Source: JAEUMD01 sp036768475
GTDB taxonomy: Bacteria > Pseudomonadota > Alphaproteobacteria > Rhizobiales > Hyphomicrobiaceae
Assembly (NCBI GenBank): GCA_036768475.1
Contig: DAIPMW010000011.1
Span: forward strand, 62,001 to 126,000
Direction: 5' to 3'
Length of the DNA: 64,000 nucleotides
A model generated the notes under the pieces. That model saw nothing but the letters and a program-made list of their open reading frames with translations. It did no database searches and had not been told where the DNA came from. The translations under genes were made by a program, and so were the position numbers. Shown here in pieces: positions 1-7,955 of this stretch (its first letter is position 1; each line of letters opens with the position of its first letter).

Positions 1-351
1 AAAGCGGAACGTCGCTGCACCGAGCGGCGCATTGCCTGTATCGACGCGCCCCATAAAGGCAACCGCTTCCAGACCCCAATCGGTGGCCAGCACCGTGTCG
101 GCGTGCAGGAACAACAACCAGGGTTGGCGCGCGCGGCGGGCTCCCGCCAGCAACTGGCGACCGCGGCCCGGCTCCGTGGTCAAAAGGACCGCGCCGGCCT
201 GATCGACGATCCTGGTCGTGCGATCCGTCGAGCCGCCGTCAACGATGATGACCTCACGCACGACTCCCTCGACAGCGGACGGCACCAGCGCGGTCAGGCA
301 AGCGGCCAGATGCCGCTCCGCGTTCAAGGTTGGGATGACGACAGAGATCAT
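1..351 (-). CDS. Family 2 glycosyltransferase (TIGR04283-like), 5' part only
   Basis: The first 117 codons are present; the gene runs off the left edge, so the C-terminus is missing. The N-terminus MISVVIPTLN is the usual opening of GT-A fold family 2 glycosyltransferases. It is followed by VDGGSTDRT (nucleotide-sugar binding) and LFLHADT, the acidic metal-binding segment that replaces DXD. This combination resembles the TIGR04283 group, cytoplasmic enzymes of unknown acceptor. ATG at 351 was chosen because it gives the canonical N-terminus; an in-frame ATG at 360 is possible. The gene is divergent from the radical SAM gene, and the LexA-like box lies in the shared upstream region. Substrate is not predictable. 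Confidence 0.8.
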   Translation of the reverse strand, partial: MISVVIPTLNAERHLAACLTALVPSAVEGVVREVIIVDGGSTDRTTRIVDQAGAVLLTTEPGRGRQLLAGARRARQPWLLFLHADTVLATDWGLEAVAFMGRVDTGNAPLGAATFRF

Positions 352-442
352 TGCAAACATGTGGCATGCCCGACGACCTGCAACAACCGGAAGATCCCGG
401 TTTGCCTGCGTCTGCCCGAGGCTTGTGCACCAAGGCTCTTTT

Positions 443-457
443 GTTCTATATTTGTTC
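443..457 (+). promoter_or_regulatory. LexA-like SOS box (GTTC-N7-GTTC)
   Basis: A direct repeat GTTC TATATTT GTTC matches the GTTC-N7-GTTC operator used by LexA of many Alphaproteobacteria. It lies 48 bp upstream of the radical SAM start and between divergent genes. The AT-rich spacer could overlap a -10 element. Motif seen directly; LexA binding is inferred. Confidence 0.55.
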
Positions 458-505
458 TGGAATGATCGCCCCCTGCCAATAGACGCGACGCGGAGAGGTC
501 CGTAC

Positions 506-1639
506 ATGCACGGCGAGCATGACGAGTGGGATGACAACACGAGTGCTTCAGGCGCGACCGAGCATATCGGACCGGTCGATCGCGAGCGCCGGCGCGGTCG
601 GGGTGCCGTTTCGAACAGCACGGGGAGGTTCGAGGCGACGGTGCGCTCGGTGTTCGACGATGGCTGGGAGAGCCTCGGTGACCTGCCCGCGTTCACGACA
701 CATGTCCAGCATGAGCCTGCGCGAACGATCATCACCTCAAACGACAGTCCCGACATCTCCTTCGACCAGTCGATCAACCCCTACCGGGGGTGCGAGCATG
801 GCTGCATTTATTGCTATGCGCGGCCGACACATTGCTATCTCGGACATTCCGCAGGGCTCGATTTCGAGACACTGCTTTATGCCAAAACCAACGCTGCGGA
901 GCTGCTCGAACGCGAACTCGCCAATTCGCGTTACCTGCCACGCATCATAGCGCTCGGAACCAATACCGATCCCTACCAGCCGATCGAGCGGGAACTCGGC
1001 ATCACGCGGCAGATTCTCGAGGTGCTGGAGAAAGCACAGCATCCGGTCGGCATCGTCACCAAGTCGGCCTTGGTGATGCGTGACGCTGACATTCTCGGTC
1101 GCATGGCGGAGAAGGGACTGGCCAAAGTCGCAATCTCCGTGACGACGCTGGATCGACAGCTGGCACGGGCGATGGAGCCACGTGCTGCCACACCCCCGCG
1201 GCGGCTGCAGGCGCTCAAGGCGCTAGCGGATGCCGGCATCCCGACAGCGGTCATGATGGCGCCCATCATCCCAGCACTCAATGACCACGAGATTGAGAGC
1301 GTTCTGAAGGCCGCACGCGACTCGGGTGCCAGGGAGGCCGGCTATGTGCTGCTGCGGCTACCTTTGGAGATCAAGACGCTGTTCCGGGAATGGCTTAAGG
1401 AGAATGCACCCGGACGTGCCCGGCGCGTCATCAACATCCTCCAGCAAATGCACGGCGGGCGCGACTATGTCAGCCAATTCGGGCTGCGGCAGACCGGCAG
1501 CGGGCCATATGCGTTGCAGATCGCACAGCGCTTCCGGCTGGCCAAAAAGCGGCTTGGGCTCAGCGGCGAGCGTGTTTCGCTGAGAACGGACTTGTTCCGC
1601 CGCCCAGTTCTCCCCGGCGGACAGCTCGGACTGCTTTGA
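506..1639 (+). CDS. PA0069/SplB-like radical SAM protein
   Basis: A 377-residue radical SAM protein of the PA0069 (Rv2578c-like) family, distantly related to spore photoproduct lyase. The 4Fe-4S cluster motif C-x3-C-x2-C is at C96, C100 and C103 within the segment RGCEHGCIYCYARP. The partial TIM-barrel follows (GTNTDPYQPIE; a late MMAPIIPALND strand). ATG 506 was chosen because GGAGAGG lies about 8 nt upstream; the open frame continues further 5' but without family similarity. The biochemical role of the family is not established; a DNA-repair link is suspected in some bacteria. The LexA-like box at 443-457 supports a damage-response role here. rnhB follows 31 bp downstream in the same direction, so the two may be co-transcribed. 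Confidence 0.88.
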   Translation: MHGEHDEWDDNTSASGATEHIGPVDRERRRGRGAVSNSTGRFEATVRSVFDDGWESLGDLPAFTTHVQHEPARTIITSNDSPDISFDQSINPYRGCEHGCIYCYARPTHCYLGHSAGLDFETLLYAKTNAAELLERELANSRYLPRIIALGTNTDPYQPIERELGITRQILEVLEKAQHPVGIVTKSALVMRDADILGRMAEKGLAKVAISVTTLDRQLARAMEPRAATPPRRLQALKALADAGIPTAVMMAPIIPALNDHEIESVLKAARDSGAREAGYVLLRLPLEIKTLFREWLKENAPGRARRVINILQQMHGGRDYVSQFGLRQTGSGPYALQIAQRFRLAKKRLGLSGERVSLRTDLFRRPVLPGGQLGLL

Positions 1640-1670
1640 CAGACACCCGGGCGCGTCTCAACCTTGGCGC

Positions 1671-2306
1671 ATGAAGATCAGCGATTCGCGCCTGACCCCA
1701 ACGTTCGAGCTGGAATCCGTCGAGCTGGCGCTCGGCGGCGGGCCAATCGTGGGCATCGACGAAGCCGGCCGTGGCCCCTGGGCGGGACCGGTGGTGGCGG
1801 CCGCGGTTATTTTCGATGCGGAAAAGATCCCCGCCGGGATTGCCGATTCCAAACAGCTCGACGCGGATCAGCGTGAGGTGCTGTTCCATCGCATCAAATC
1901 GACCGCGGTGGCCGTCGGCATTGCGATCGCCGACACGGAGCGGATCGACCGCGACAACATCCTCAACGCAACACTCTGGGCGATGGCGCAGGCCGTCGCG
2001 CAGCTGCAGGTTCGCCCGCGTCTTGGGCTGGTTGATGGGAACAAGCTCCCGCGCCTGCCTTTCCCGGCCCGGGCGATCGTCAAGGGCGACGCCAAGTGCC
2101 TGTCAATCGCGGCGGCCTCCATCATGGCGAAGGTAACGCGCGACCGCATCATGATCGAGCTGGCCCGTTCATGGCCGGGATATGGCTTCGAACGGCATAA
2201 AGGATATGGAACACCGGAGCACAAGGACGCCATCGCACGGCTCGGCGTAACTCCGATTCACCGCCGCTCGTTCAAGCCCGTACAGTTGGCGCTTAGCATC
2301 GCGTGA
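1671..2306 (+). CDS. rnhB: Ribonuclease HII
   Basis: A 211-residue type 2 RNase H, which removes single ribonucleotides and RNA primers from DNA duplexes in the cytoplasm. The signature VGIDEAGRGPWAGPV gives catalytic D30 and E31. The other acidic residues are D122 (LVDGNK) and D140 (VKGDAK), with the same 18-residue spacing as in E. coli RnhB. The tail AASIMAKVTRDR is also typical. Length is normal for the family. It follows the radical SAM gene by 31 bp and ends just before a strong hairpin. In many Alphaproteobacteria rnhB is adjacent to ccrM, which also occurs here about 1.6 kb downstream beyond two inserted small genes. Confidence 0.96.
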   Translation: MKISDSRLTPTFELESVELALGGGPIVGIDEAGRGPWAGPVVAAAVIFDAEKIPAGIADSKQLDADQREVLFHRIKSTAVAVGIAIADTERIDRDNILNATLWAMAQAVAQLQVRPRLGLVDGNKLPRLPFPARAIVKGDAKCLSIAAASIMAKVTRDRIMIELARSWPGYGFERHKGYGTPEHKDAIARLGVTPIHRRSFKPVQLALSIA

Positions 2307-2325
2307 AACACAGTGTTGAAATGAC

Positions 2326-2361
2326 AAAACCGCGCAGTGCGTTTTGCATCCGCGCGGTTTT
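2326..2361. terminator. Bidirectional hairpin terminator after rnhB
   Basis: Perfect 10-bp arms AAAACCGCGC (2326-2335) and GCGCGGTTTT (2352-2361) with a 16-nt loop. A-rich and T-rich ends suit termination on both strands. It lies between rnhB (plus) and the small secreted protein gene (minus), which converge here. Confidence 0.8.
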
Positions 2362-2387
2362 CTCTGTTTCAGCGAAAACCGTCTCGA

Positions 2388-2621
2388 TCAACGCTTATAC
2401 GAGTGCGCGCGAGCACTACGAGACGCGCGAGCCGTACGATCGCGATGGAAGATCGAGCGTACGGCACGATCGGTGCGATGCGCGGTGCGTTCGAACATCT
2501 TGGTCAGCGCGCAGGCCGGGCGGGCCTCGCCCCTCTTGGCACCGCCAGCCTGCGAAACAGCCGGCATCATGACGACAGCAAGAGCTGCAACTGCCGCAGC
2601 CGTAGTGAACTTCTTGAACAT
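2388..2621 (-). CDS. Small secreted basic protein (77 aa), unknown
   Basis: A 77-residue protein starting MFKKFTTAAAVAALAVVMM, with a clear Sec signal peptide and likely cleavage after AVSQA at about residue 24. The mature part is short, rich in Arg and His with one Cys, and ends SYKR; it matches no family I recognise. The start at 2621 is set by GGGAGG (complement of 2631-2636) about 9 nt upstream; an upstream extension in the same frame lacks a ribosome binding site and would bury the signal peptide. It converges on rnhB with a shared terminator. A periplasmic or secreted location is inferred from the signal peptide only. Confidence 0.65.
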   Translation of the reverse strand: MFKKFTTAAAVAALAVVMMPAVSQAGGAKRGEARPACALTKMFERTAHRTDRAVRSIFHRDRTARASRSARAHSYKR

Positions 2622-3104
2622 ATTGGAAGACCTCCCGAACTTGCAGGTTCCGATTTGATGCATCAACGCGGCAGCGACAATCTCGCGACACGCTCCTCTT
2701 TTATGTCTTGGAAAGACCCATATCGTCTTGCTGCGCAACGAAACGTGTTTAATGCGAGATACGTTGTCTGCTCAACAATATTAAGCCAACGGAACAGCCA
2801 CGAAAAGGACAGCCCCAACGCCTAATTAAATTTCTCTTTGATCTTCAAAACGTTGAGGCATGTTGTCGCGGCGCGCTGCCAGGCAGCCACGACCCAGTTG
2901 CTGCCTTTCAATTTCCAAACTTCTGCGCGAGGGTTGTTCAGCTGACATTCAGGTCTGCGCCGTTATGATCCCCATATTGAATGTTGGCGTGGAAGCAGCG
3001 GTATATGATGCCAATGTTTCACGTCACCTTCAGCAGTCCTTCCGTTCCGCAAGAATGGCAAACTTGAAGAAAAAGCGGGACGTATAATTCAATCGAGGTA
3101 GCCG
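2622..3104. other. Intergenic region between two divergent small secreted-protein genes
   Basis: No convincing coding region is visible. AT-rich stretches around 2740-2840 suggest promoters for the divergent genes on either side, but no clear -35/-10 pair was assigned. A 75-codon plus-strand frame at 2860-3087 has no ribosome binding site or family resemblance. Confidence 0.5.
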
Positions 3105-3455
3105 ATGAGCACGATCTTGAAGACCCTCACGACCGCCGCCGTGTCTTGCGGCCTTGCCTTTTCCGTAACGACCAATGCTTCGGCGGCCAGCGCAGGCGCA
3201 CTCGCCGGTCTCAAGGCAGCTGCGCCGCAGAGCCCCATCGTCGAGGTCGGGCGTCGCCATCACCACCATGGCGGACGTAACGTCGGCCTTGCCATTCTTG
3301 GTGCAGCCGCTGCGACGGCCATCATCGCCGGCTCGGCTCGCGCCGACCGCGGGTACTATCGTGACCGCCGCTACGACCGCTGCGAGTTTTATGATTACAA
3401 GTGCTCGCGCGGTTATGGGTGGGCCTGCCGCAAGTTCGACAGGTATTGCGACTAG
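3105..3455 (+). CDS. Small secreted His/Tyr/Arg-rich protein (116 aa), unknown
   Basis: A 116-residue protein with a signal peptide (about residues 1-28, ending TNASA) and a central hydrophobic segment NVGLAILGAAAATAIIAGSA. Before that segment is an HHHH run that could bind metal. The C-terminal tail is rich in Tyr, Arg and Asp with four Cys (CEFYDYKC, ACRKFDRYC), suggesting two disulfides in the envelope. This architecture, with a glycine/alanine hydrophobic core and RGYYRDRRYDR-like tail, is common in small rhizobial envelope proteins of unknown function. GAGGTA upstream of the ATG serves as ribosome binding site. The TAG stop coincides with the left end of a family A repeat. Confidence 0.7.
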   Translation: MSTILKTLTTAAVSCGLAFSVTTNASAASAGALAGLKAAAPQSPIVEVGRRHHHHGGRNVGLAILGAAAATAIIAGSARADRGYYRDRRYDRCEFYDYKCSRGYGWACRKFDRYCD

Positions 3456-3547
3456 CACGTGCTCATGTTTGAGTGCACACGGTCCAGCACCTTGCTTTGA
3501 GCATGCTTTGCGCTGAAGCACTGCTCACGCAAGCGAAGCATGCTCTA
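3453..3547 (-). repeat. Family A palindromic intergenic repeat, copy 1
   Basis: Reverse-oriented copy. The first hairpin has arms GAGCATGCTT and AAGCATGCTC around a GCTGAA-type inner part; the second hairpin is degenerate. The element begins at the TAG stop of the preceding gene and ends CTCTAG. Confidence 0.75.
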
Positions 3548-3584
3548 GTTCTGGCACTTCGGCCGTCTGGTCGGATTGCATGGC

Positions 3585-3615
3585 AAACGCGCCGCACTCC
3601 CCCTGCGGCGCGTTT
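3585..3615. terminator. Hairpin terminator
   Basis: Perfect 12-bp arms AAACGCGCCGCA (3585-3596) and TGCGGCGCGTTT (3604-3615), loop of 7 nt. It lies downstream of the 116-aa secreted protein gene and insulates ccrM. Confidence 0.8.
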
Positions 3616-3778
3616 CGTCATTTTGCGATGCCGCTTCCTCCTGATTCCGCGTCGCGGAAGCTGCTCCTGCCCCTGACGACCCACTGACGTTAAGCGTTGC
3701 ATCTGAAAGAACCGCCCTTCCAGTGACACAGGGTCATGCGATGAGGCATGATCGCAAGCGTGCCCAACCACCGACCGA

Positions 3779-3793
3779 TTAACCATTCTTTAA
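3779..3793 (+). promoter_or_regulatory. CtrA-like binding site upstream of ccrM
   Basis: TTAA-CCATTCT-TTAA fits the TTAA-N7-TTAA consensus of the response regulator CtrA, with a further TTTTAACC half-site at 3812-3819. ccrM is a known CtrA-activated gene in Caulobacter. The site is about 100 bp before the ccrM start. Binding is inferred. Confidence 0.6.
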
Positions 3794-3895
3794 GAAAGCG
3801 CGTTCATTCTCTTTTAACCCTGTGTGGATGCGGTCGTCGTTGGGTGTGATCGTGGATCTGTGTCACCTCCGTGAAGTATTAGTGAGTTGTGTCGA

Positions 3896-5026
3896 ATGGG
3901 TATGCGTCGCTGTTCGGGTCCGCGTGGACCTGGAGATGTTGTCATTGTCGGAGACTGTCTCGACGAGCTTCGTCGACTACCCTCTCAGAGCGTAGATCTC
4001 GTCTTCGCCGATCCCCCCTATAATCTGCAGTTGGACGGGGAGCTCCTGCGCCCCAACAACACGCGCGTCGATGGAGTCGACGACGACTGGGACAAGTTCG
4101 CGAGCTTCGCGGACTACGACCAGTTCTCGCGCGATTGGCTTGCCGAGTGCCGACGTGTGCTCAAGCCCGATGGTGCTCTGTGGGTGATCGGCTCGTACCA
4201 CAACATCTTCCGCCTTGGCACGGCGCTACAGGACCTGGGCTTCTGGATCCTCAATGACATCGTGTGGCGCAAGGTCAATCCGATGCCCAACTTCCGCGGC
4301 CGGCGTTTCACCAATGCGCATGAGACGCTGATCTGGGCGACACCGAGCCAGAAATCGCGCTACACGTTCAACTACGAGAGTCTGAAGGCGCTCAACGATG
4401 ACCTGCAGATGCGGTCCGACTGGCTGTTTCCCATTTGCGCGGGACCGGAGCGGCTTAAGGACGGTAAGGGTCGCAAGGCGCATCCCACACAAAAGCCCGA
4501 AGCGCTGCTGCACCGGGTGATCCTGGCTTCGAGCAACGCCGACGACGTGGTGTTGGATCCGTTCTTCGGTACAGGTACGACCGGCGCGGTGGCCAAGCGG
4601 CTCGGCCGCCGGTTCATCGGTATCGAGCGCGATCCGGTCTACGCGAAAGCCGCGCGCGAGCGCATCGCGCAGATCGAACCCCTGCCCGCCTCGGCACTCG
4701 AGACCCAGCGCTCCAAGCGCAGCGAGCCGCGCGTGCCTTTCGGGACAATCGTGGAACTGGGTATTCTGTCGCCGGGTAGCCAGCTTTTTGATCCCAAGGC
4801 CGCCATCAGCGCCGAAGTCAAGGCGGACGGGACGCTCGCGCATCGCGGACGGCAAGGCTCGATCCACCGGCTCGGCGCGGAGGTACAGGGAAAGAGCGCC
4901 TGCAACGGCTGGACGTTCTGGCACTTCAAGGACCGCGGGCGGCTGCATCCGATCGACGTGTTGCGCGACAAGGCCAAGCGTCAGCTTGGGCTTGCGGAAC
5001 TGCCAACGCTGCTCGCGGCGGAATAA
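3896..5026 (+). CDS. ccrM: CcrM-type adenine-N6 DNA methyltransferase (GANTC)
   Basis: A 376-residue beta-class adenine methyltransferase. Motif IV DPPY is at residues 39-42 (FADPPYNLQLDG), ahead of the AdoMet-binding motif I DPFFGTGT at 221-228, the order typical of beta-class enzymes. The last 80 or so residues (from about 290, with the segment GWTFWHFKDRGRLHPIDVLR) form the C-terminal RAMA domain found in CcrM. Orthologues methylate the adenine of GANTC late in the cell cycle. ATG 3896 is preferred; ATG 3902 and an upstream TTG 3887 are alternatives, and none has a strong Shine-Dalgarno sequence. A CtrA-like site lies upstream. Confidence 0.95.
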   Translation: MGMRRCSGPRGPGDVVIVGDCLDELRRLPSQSVDLVFADPPYNLQLDGELLRPNNTRVDGVDDDWDKFASFADYDQFSRDWLAECRRVLKPDGALWVIGSYHNIFRLGTALQDLGFWILNDIVWRKVNPMPNFRGRRFTNAHETLIWATPSQKSRYTFNYESLKALNDDLQMRSDWLFPICAGPERLKDGKGRKAHPTQKPEALLHRVILASSNADDVVLDPFFGTGTTGAVAKRLGRRFIGIERDPVYAKAARERIAQIEPLPASALETQRSKRSEPRVPFGTIVELGILSPGSQLFDPKAAISAEVKADGTLAHRGRQGSIHRLGAEVQGKSACNGWTFWHFKDRGRLHPIDVLRDKAKRQLGLAELPTLLAAE

Positions 5027-5327
5027 TCGAGGTCCTTGAGCAGACATCGCGATTGGCGGATGCGTTCCATCGCCCGGCTCAATTGTTGAGCGTGGCATTC
5101 GTCAGGCGCCTTCGCATCGCGACGGTCGGCCGGCCCCCGATGCGTTGCCACAATGCAGCGCTGCGCTGCAACATTGCGACCGGCCGCCGCCATCAATTGC
5201 CCTTCGACGAGCCTATTTGCTACCGTCGCGGCTGGTACGCAGCCGGCCGTGTCCAACGCTGCTTTGGGCGTACCGGCCGGTGCAGGCTGGCGGTGGTGTG
5301 TAGGGGCCAGCCGGCCGGGTAGAGGGA
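5027..5327. other. Intergenic region, no gene seen
   Basis: The stretch is GC-rich with several short GCCGGCC inverted segments near 5240-5320. No promoter or RNA gene was recognised. Confidence 0.4.
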
Positions 5328-6719
5328 GTGGTGTTCGTGCCGGAAAATCAAGAGCCCGCCGATTTGGAATCCGGCTTGGCCGACCTCTCGGCGATGGTGC
5401 TGGCGCCCGCCCGCACGGCAGATGAACTTTTCGCCCGCCTCGACCACGTCTATGCCGCGTTCAACGCAATCGATTTCTCGCGTTACGATGCATACCAACT
5501 CGCCGACCGCGCGCCCGCCCTCATCCAGCAACTCTTTCACACCCGCATGGAGCTGCGCGAGCAGCTGCACACATGGCAGCGTGACGGCCTGCTGACCGGT
5601 AGGGTCCAAGGAGCCCTGCGCAACATCTTCCGCGTCATGCGCTATGGTGCCGACATGCTGGGCGAAATCGCGATCGGCTTCCGACACCTCACCAACGGCG
5701 CGCGTCCGCTCACCGCATTCCGCGGGCGCGACATGAACACACTCATCAACCCTCGCTTCAACGAGCAACGCGATCTGCCGTTCCAATCAGGTGATGTGCT
5801 GCTGGTGCGCGGACGGCACCACAACAGTGCGGCGATCGCGCGGATCGGCGATATCGATTCCCAGTACAGCCACCTGGGCATCATCTACGTCGACCCGAAG
5901 GGATATAACTGGATCGTAGAGGTGCTGATCGAGGAAGGTGGCATCATTAAACCACTGGAAGAAGCGCTCAACCATGATCTGGGGCGCGCAATCGTACTTC
6001 GACACCGCGACGCAGCGCTGGCGCAGCGCGCGGCGTTCATCGCACACGAGCACGTCAAGCAGTCGCTGTCGCGCTACGGCAAGCCGATCCTTTACGATTT
6101 CACGATGCGCAACGACGGCATCAAGCGCATGTTCTGCTCCAAGCTCATTCGTTACGCGTTCGAGCGGGCGAGCGAGGGCAAGAGCATTCTGCCCACCTTT
6201 CCGACGCGCTTAATGATGACCAACAAGGATTTCTTCAATCGCATCGGCGTTACGGCCGACGTTACCTTCGCGCCGGGCGATTTGGAGCTCGAGCCCGACT
6301 TCGATGTCGTTGCTGAGTGGCAGGACTATCGCACAACTGCGTCGCTCCGCCACCAGGACATCGTCATGGACAAGCTGTTCGCCTGGATGGACGCGTATCA
6401 GCTGAGGTTCAAGGAAACATTCCTCATCAACATCATGAGCTGGCTTGGACGCCGCGCCGCAGGCTTTTCCAACACGATCAAGTCGATGATCTCCGACGTC
6501 GTGCCGAAAGTGCCGCCGCACATGCCAAGACGCACGATCGCGACGATCGTCATGCTGCACCGGACCGCGGATCCACTGATGCACGAGATCGGCGAACTGG
6601 AGCTGGAACGCATCGCACTGTTCGGCCATCCGCTACATCCCCGCGAGATCGGCGAATACCTCGAACGGATTCGCGAAAAATCCGCCAACGAGATCGGCTA
6701 TCTGGTGCCACCGGGATAA
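5328..6719 (+). CDS. Permuted papain-like (YiiX/NlpC-P60 type) cysteine hydrolase
   Basis: A 463-residue protein whose centre matches the circularly permuted NlpC/P60 (YiiX/YebB, peptidase C92-like) superfamily. The strand SGDVLLVRG is followed by the catalytic His in SHLGIIYV (H182) and then, about 88 residues later, the catalytic Cys in MFCSKLIRYAF (C270); His before Cys is the permuted order. The N-terminal 130 residues are helical and the C-terminal 140 hold hydrophobic helices, making it much longer than the minimal 200-residue domain. No signal peptide. Start codons GTG 5328, 5331 and 5337 are all possible; AGAGGGA (5321-5327) fits 5337 best by spacing. Relatives act on amide, ester or peptidoglycan bonds; the substrate here is unknown. 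Confidence 0.7.
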   Translation: MVFVPENQEPADLESGLADLSAMVLAPARTADELFARLDHVYAAFNAIDFSRYDAYQLADRAPALIQQLFHTRMELREQLHTWQRDGLLTGRVQGALRNIFRVMRYGADMLGEIAIGFRHLTNGARPLTAFRGRDMNTLINPRFNEQRDLPFQSGDVLLVRGRHHNSAAIARIGDIDSQYSHLGIIYVDPKGYNWIVEVLIEEGGIIKPLEEALNHDLGRAIVLRHRDAALAQRAAFIAHEHVKQSLSRYGKPILYDFTMRNDGIKRMFCSKLIRYAFERASEGKSILPTFPTRLMMTNKDFFNRIGVTADVTFAPGDLELEPDFDVVAEWQDYRTTASLRHQDIVMDKLFAWMDAYQLRFKETFLINIMSWLGRRAAGFSNTIKSMISDVVPKVPPHMPRRTIATIVMLHRTADPLMHEIGELELERIALFGHPLHPREIGEYLERIREKSANEIGYLVPPG

Positions 6720-6807
6720 GGCATGTTGAGCTAAAGTGTGCAGCGCTTCAGCGTTGAGCGGGCCATAGCGGCCGGCATGATTTTCAATCAAATCCTGGCC
6801 GGCTCAA
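6718..6807 (+). repeat. Partial A+B composite repeat overlapping the 3' end of mutY
   Basis: Positions 6718-6757 match the left half of family A (GCATGTTGAGCTAAAGTGTG and on). Positions 6758-6807 match the right end of family B in reverse orientation (GGCCATAGCGGCC, then TTTTCAATCAAATCCTGGCC). The stop codon and final codons of mutY fall inside the B-like part. Confidence 0.6.
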
Positions 6808-7900
6808 GGGCATGCGCGATCACCTTGCGCATGACGCTCGGCAGCGCTGCATCGGCAAGATCGCGGCGATGGATCCAGCAGCAACGCTCGGGCTCGGACC
6901 AGAACGTCAGCTCGGCATCGAGTGGCACGATGGCACGATAGGCGATGAGTTCCAGGCGGAAATGAGTGAAGGTGTGCACGACACGGCCAGGCACCTCCCA
7001 CCAGGAGGCGCGCACGGGTGCCGCCCGCATTACACCGCTCGATGAGGGTGTGTGGTCGGTCCAGGGTGTCGATGGCACTTCCAGCATGCCGCCCAGCAGA
7101 CCTGCATCCGGGCGCTTGCGCAATAGCACGTGCCCGTCCTCTCGCAGCGCGAGGAACGCAACGCCCCATCGATTGGGGCGGTCCGGTTTTTCCGCCTTGG
7201 CCGGCAGCGCTGTTTCGAGACCCTTGGCAGCGGCCGCGCAATCCGACTGCACGGGACAGACGAGGCATGACGGACTCTTGGGCGAGCAGATCGTTGCACC
7301 GAGATCCATCATCGCCTGGGCGAAATCGCCGGGTCGATCGTGCGGGGTGAGCGTCGCGGCAAGGCGCTTCAGCTCGGCTTTGGCCTGCGGCAGCGGCTGG
7401 CGCACCGCAAACAGCCGCGCCGTGACGCGCTCCACGTTGCCGTCAACGGGGGTTGCCGGCTCGTTGAAGGCGATTGCCGCAATAGCTGCGGCTGTATAAG
7501 GCCCGATTCCCGGTAGCTCGATCAGTCCGACCTGTGTGCGCGGGAATCTGCCGCCGCGGTTGCCTGCAATCTCAATCGCGCACTCGTGCAGTTTGCGCGC
7601 GCGGGCGTAGTACCCAAGGCCTGCCCATGCCGCCAGCACCTCGTCGCGATCGGCCGCTGCAAGCGCCTTTACGTTTGGCCAGCGAGCGAGGAACTTGAGG
7701 AAATATGGGATGACCGCCTTGACGGTCGTCTGCTGCAGCATGATCTCGCTGAGCCAGACCTTGTAGGGGTCGGCGCGGCGACCGGGCGGGGCGCGCCAAG
7801 GCAGGTCGCGGCGCTCGCGATCGTACCAGTCGAGCAGGGCCGCGACCGTGTCCGGGCCTGCCGGACGCAAAGGAAGTTGCTTTCGTGCAACAGCTGACAA
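6788..7900 (-). CDS. mutY: A/G-specific adenine DNA glycosylase
   Basis: A 370-residue MutY, which excises adenine mispaired with 8-oxoguanine. Visible motifs are the water-activating Glu in SEIMLQQT (E52), the helix-hairpin-helix LPGIGPYTAAAI (129-140), catalytic Asp in VDGNVERV (D153), and the 4Fe-4S cluster Cys at 205, 212, 215 and 221 (C-x6-C-x2-C-x5-C). The C-terminal 120 residues are the NUDIX-like domain that recognises 8-oxoG. The only plausible start in frame is TTG at 7900; no ATG precedes the conserved DWYDRERRDLPWR. The last residues and stop derive from a B-family repeat. The gene is divergent from the DUF721 gene with a CtrA-like site between. Confidence 0.96.
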   Translation of the reverse strand: MSAVARKQLPLRPAGPDTVAALLDWYDRERRDLPWRAPPGRRADPYKVWLSEIMLQQTTVKAVIPYFLKFLARWPNVKALAAADRDEVLAAWAGLGYYARARKLHECAIEIAGNRGGRFPRTQVGLIELPGIGPYTAAAIAAIAFNEPATPVDGNVERVTARLFAVRQPLPQAKAELKRLAATLTPHDRPGDFAQAMMDLGATICSPKSPSCLVCPVQSDCAAAAKGLETALPAKAEKPDRPNRWGVAFLALREDGHVLLRKRPDAGLLGGMLEVPSTPWTDHTPSSSGVMRAAPVRASWWEVPGRVVHTFTHFRLELIAYRAIVPLDAELTFWSEPERCCWIHRRDLADAALPSVMRKVIAHALEPARI

Positions 7901-7955
7901 ATGCGCCCCCAGAAATCGAGCCTGACGCGGCAGCCGGATGATGGCTGGTACGTTC

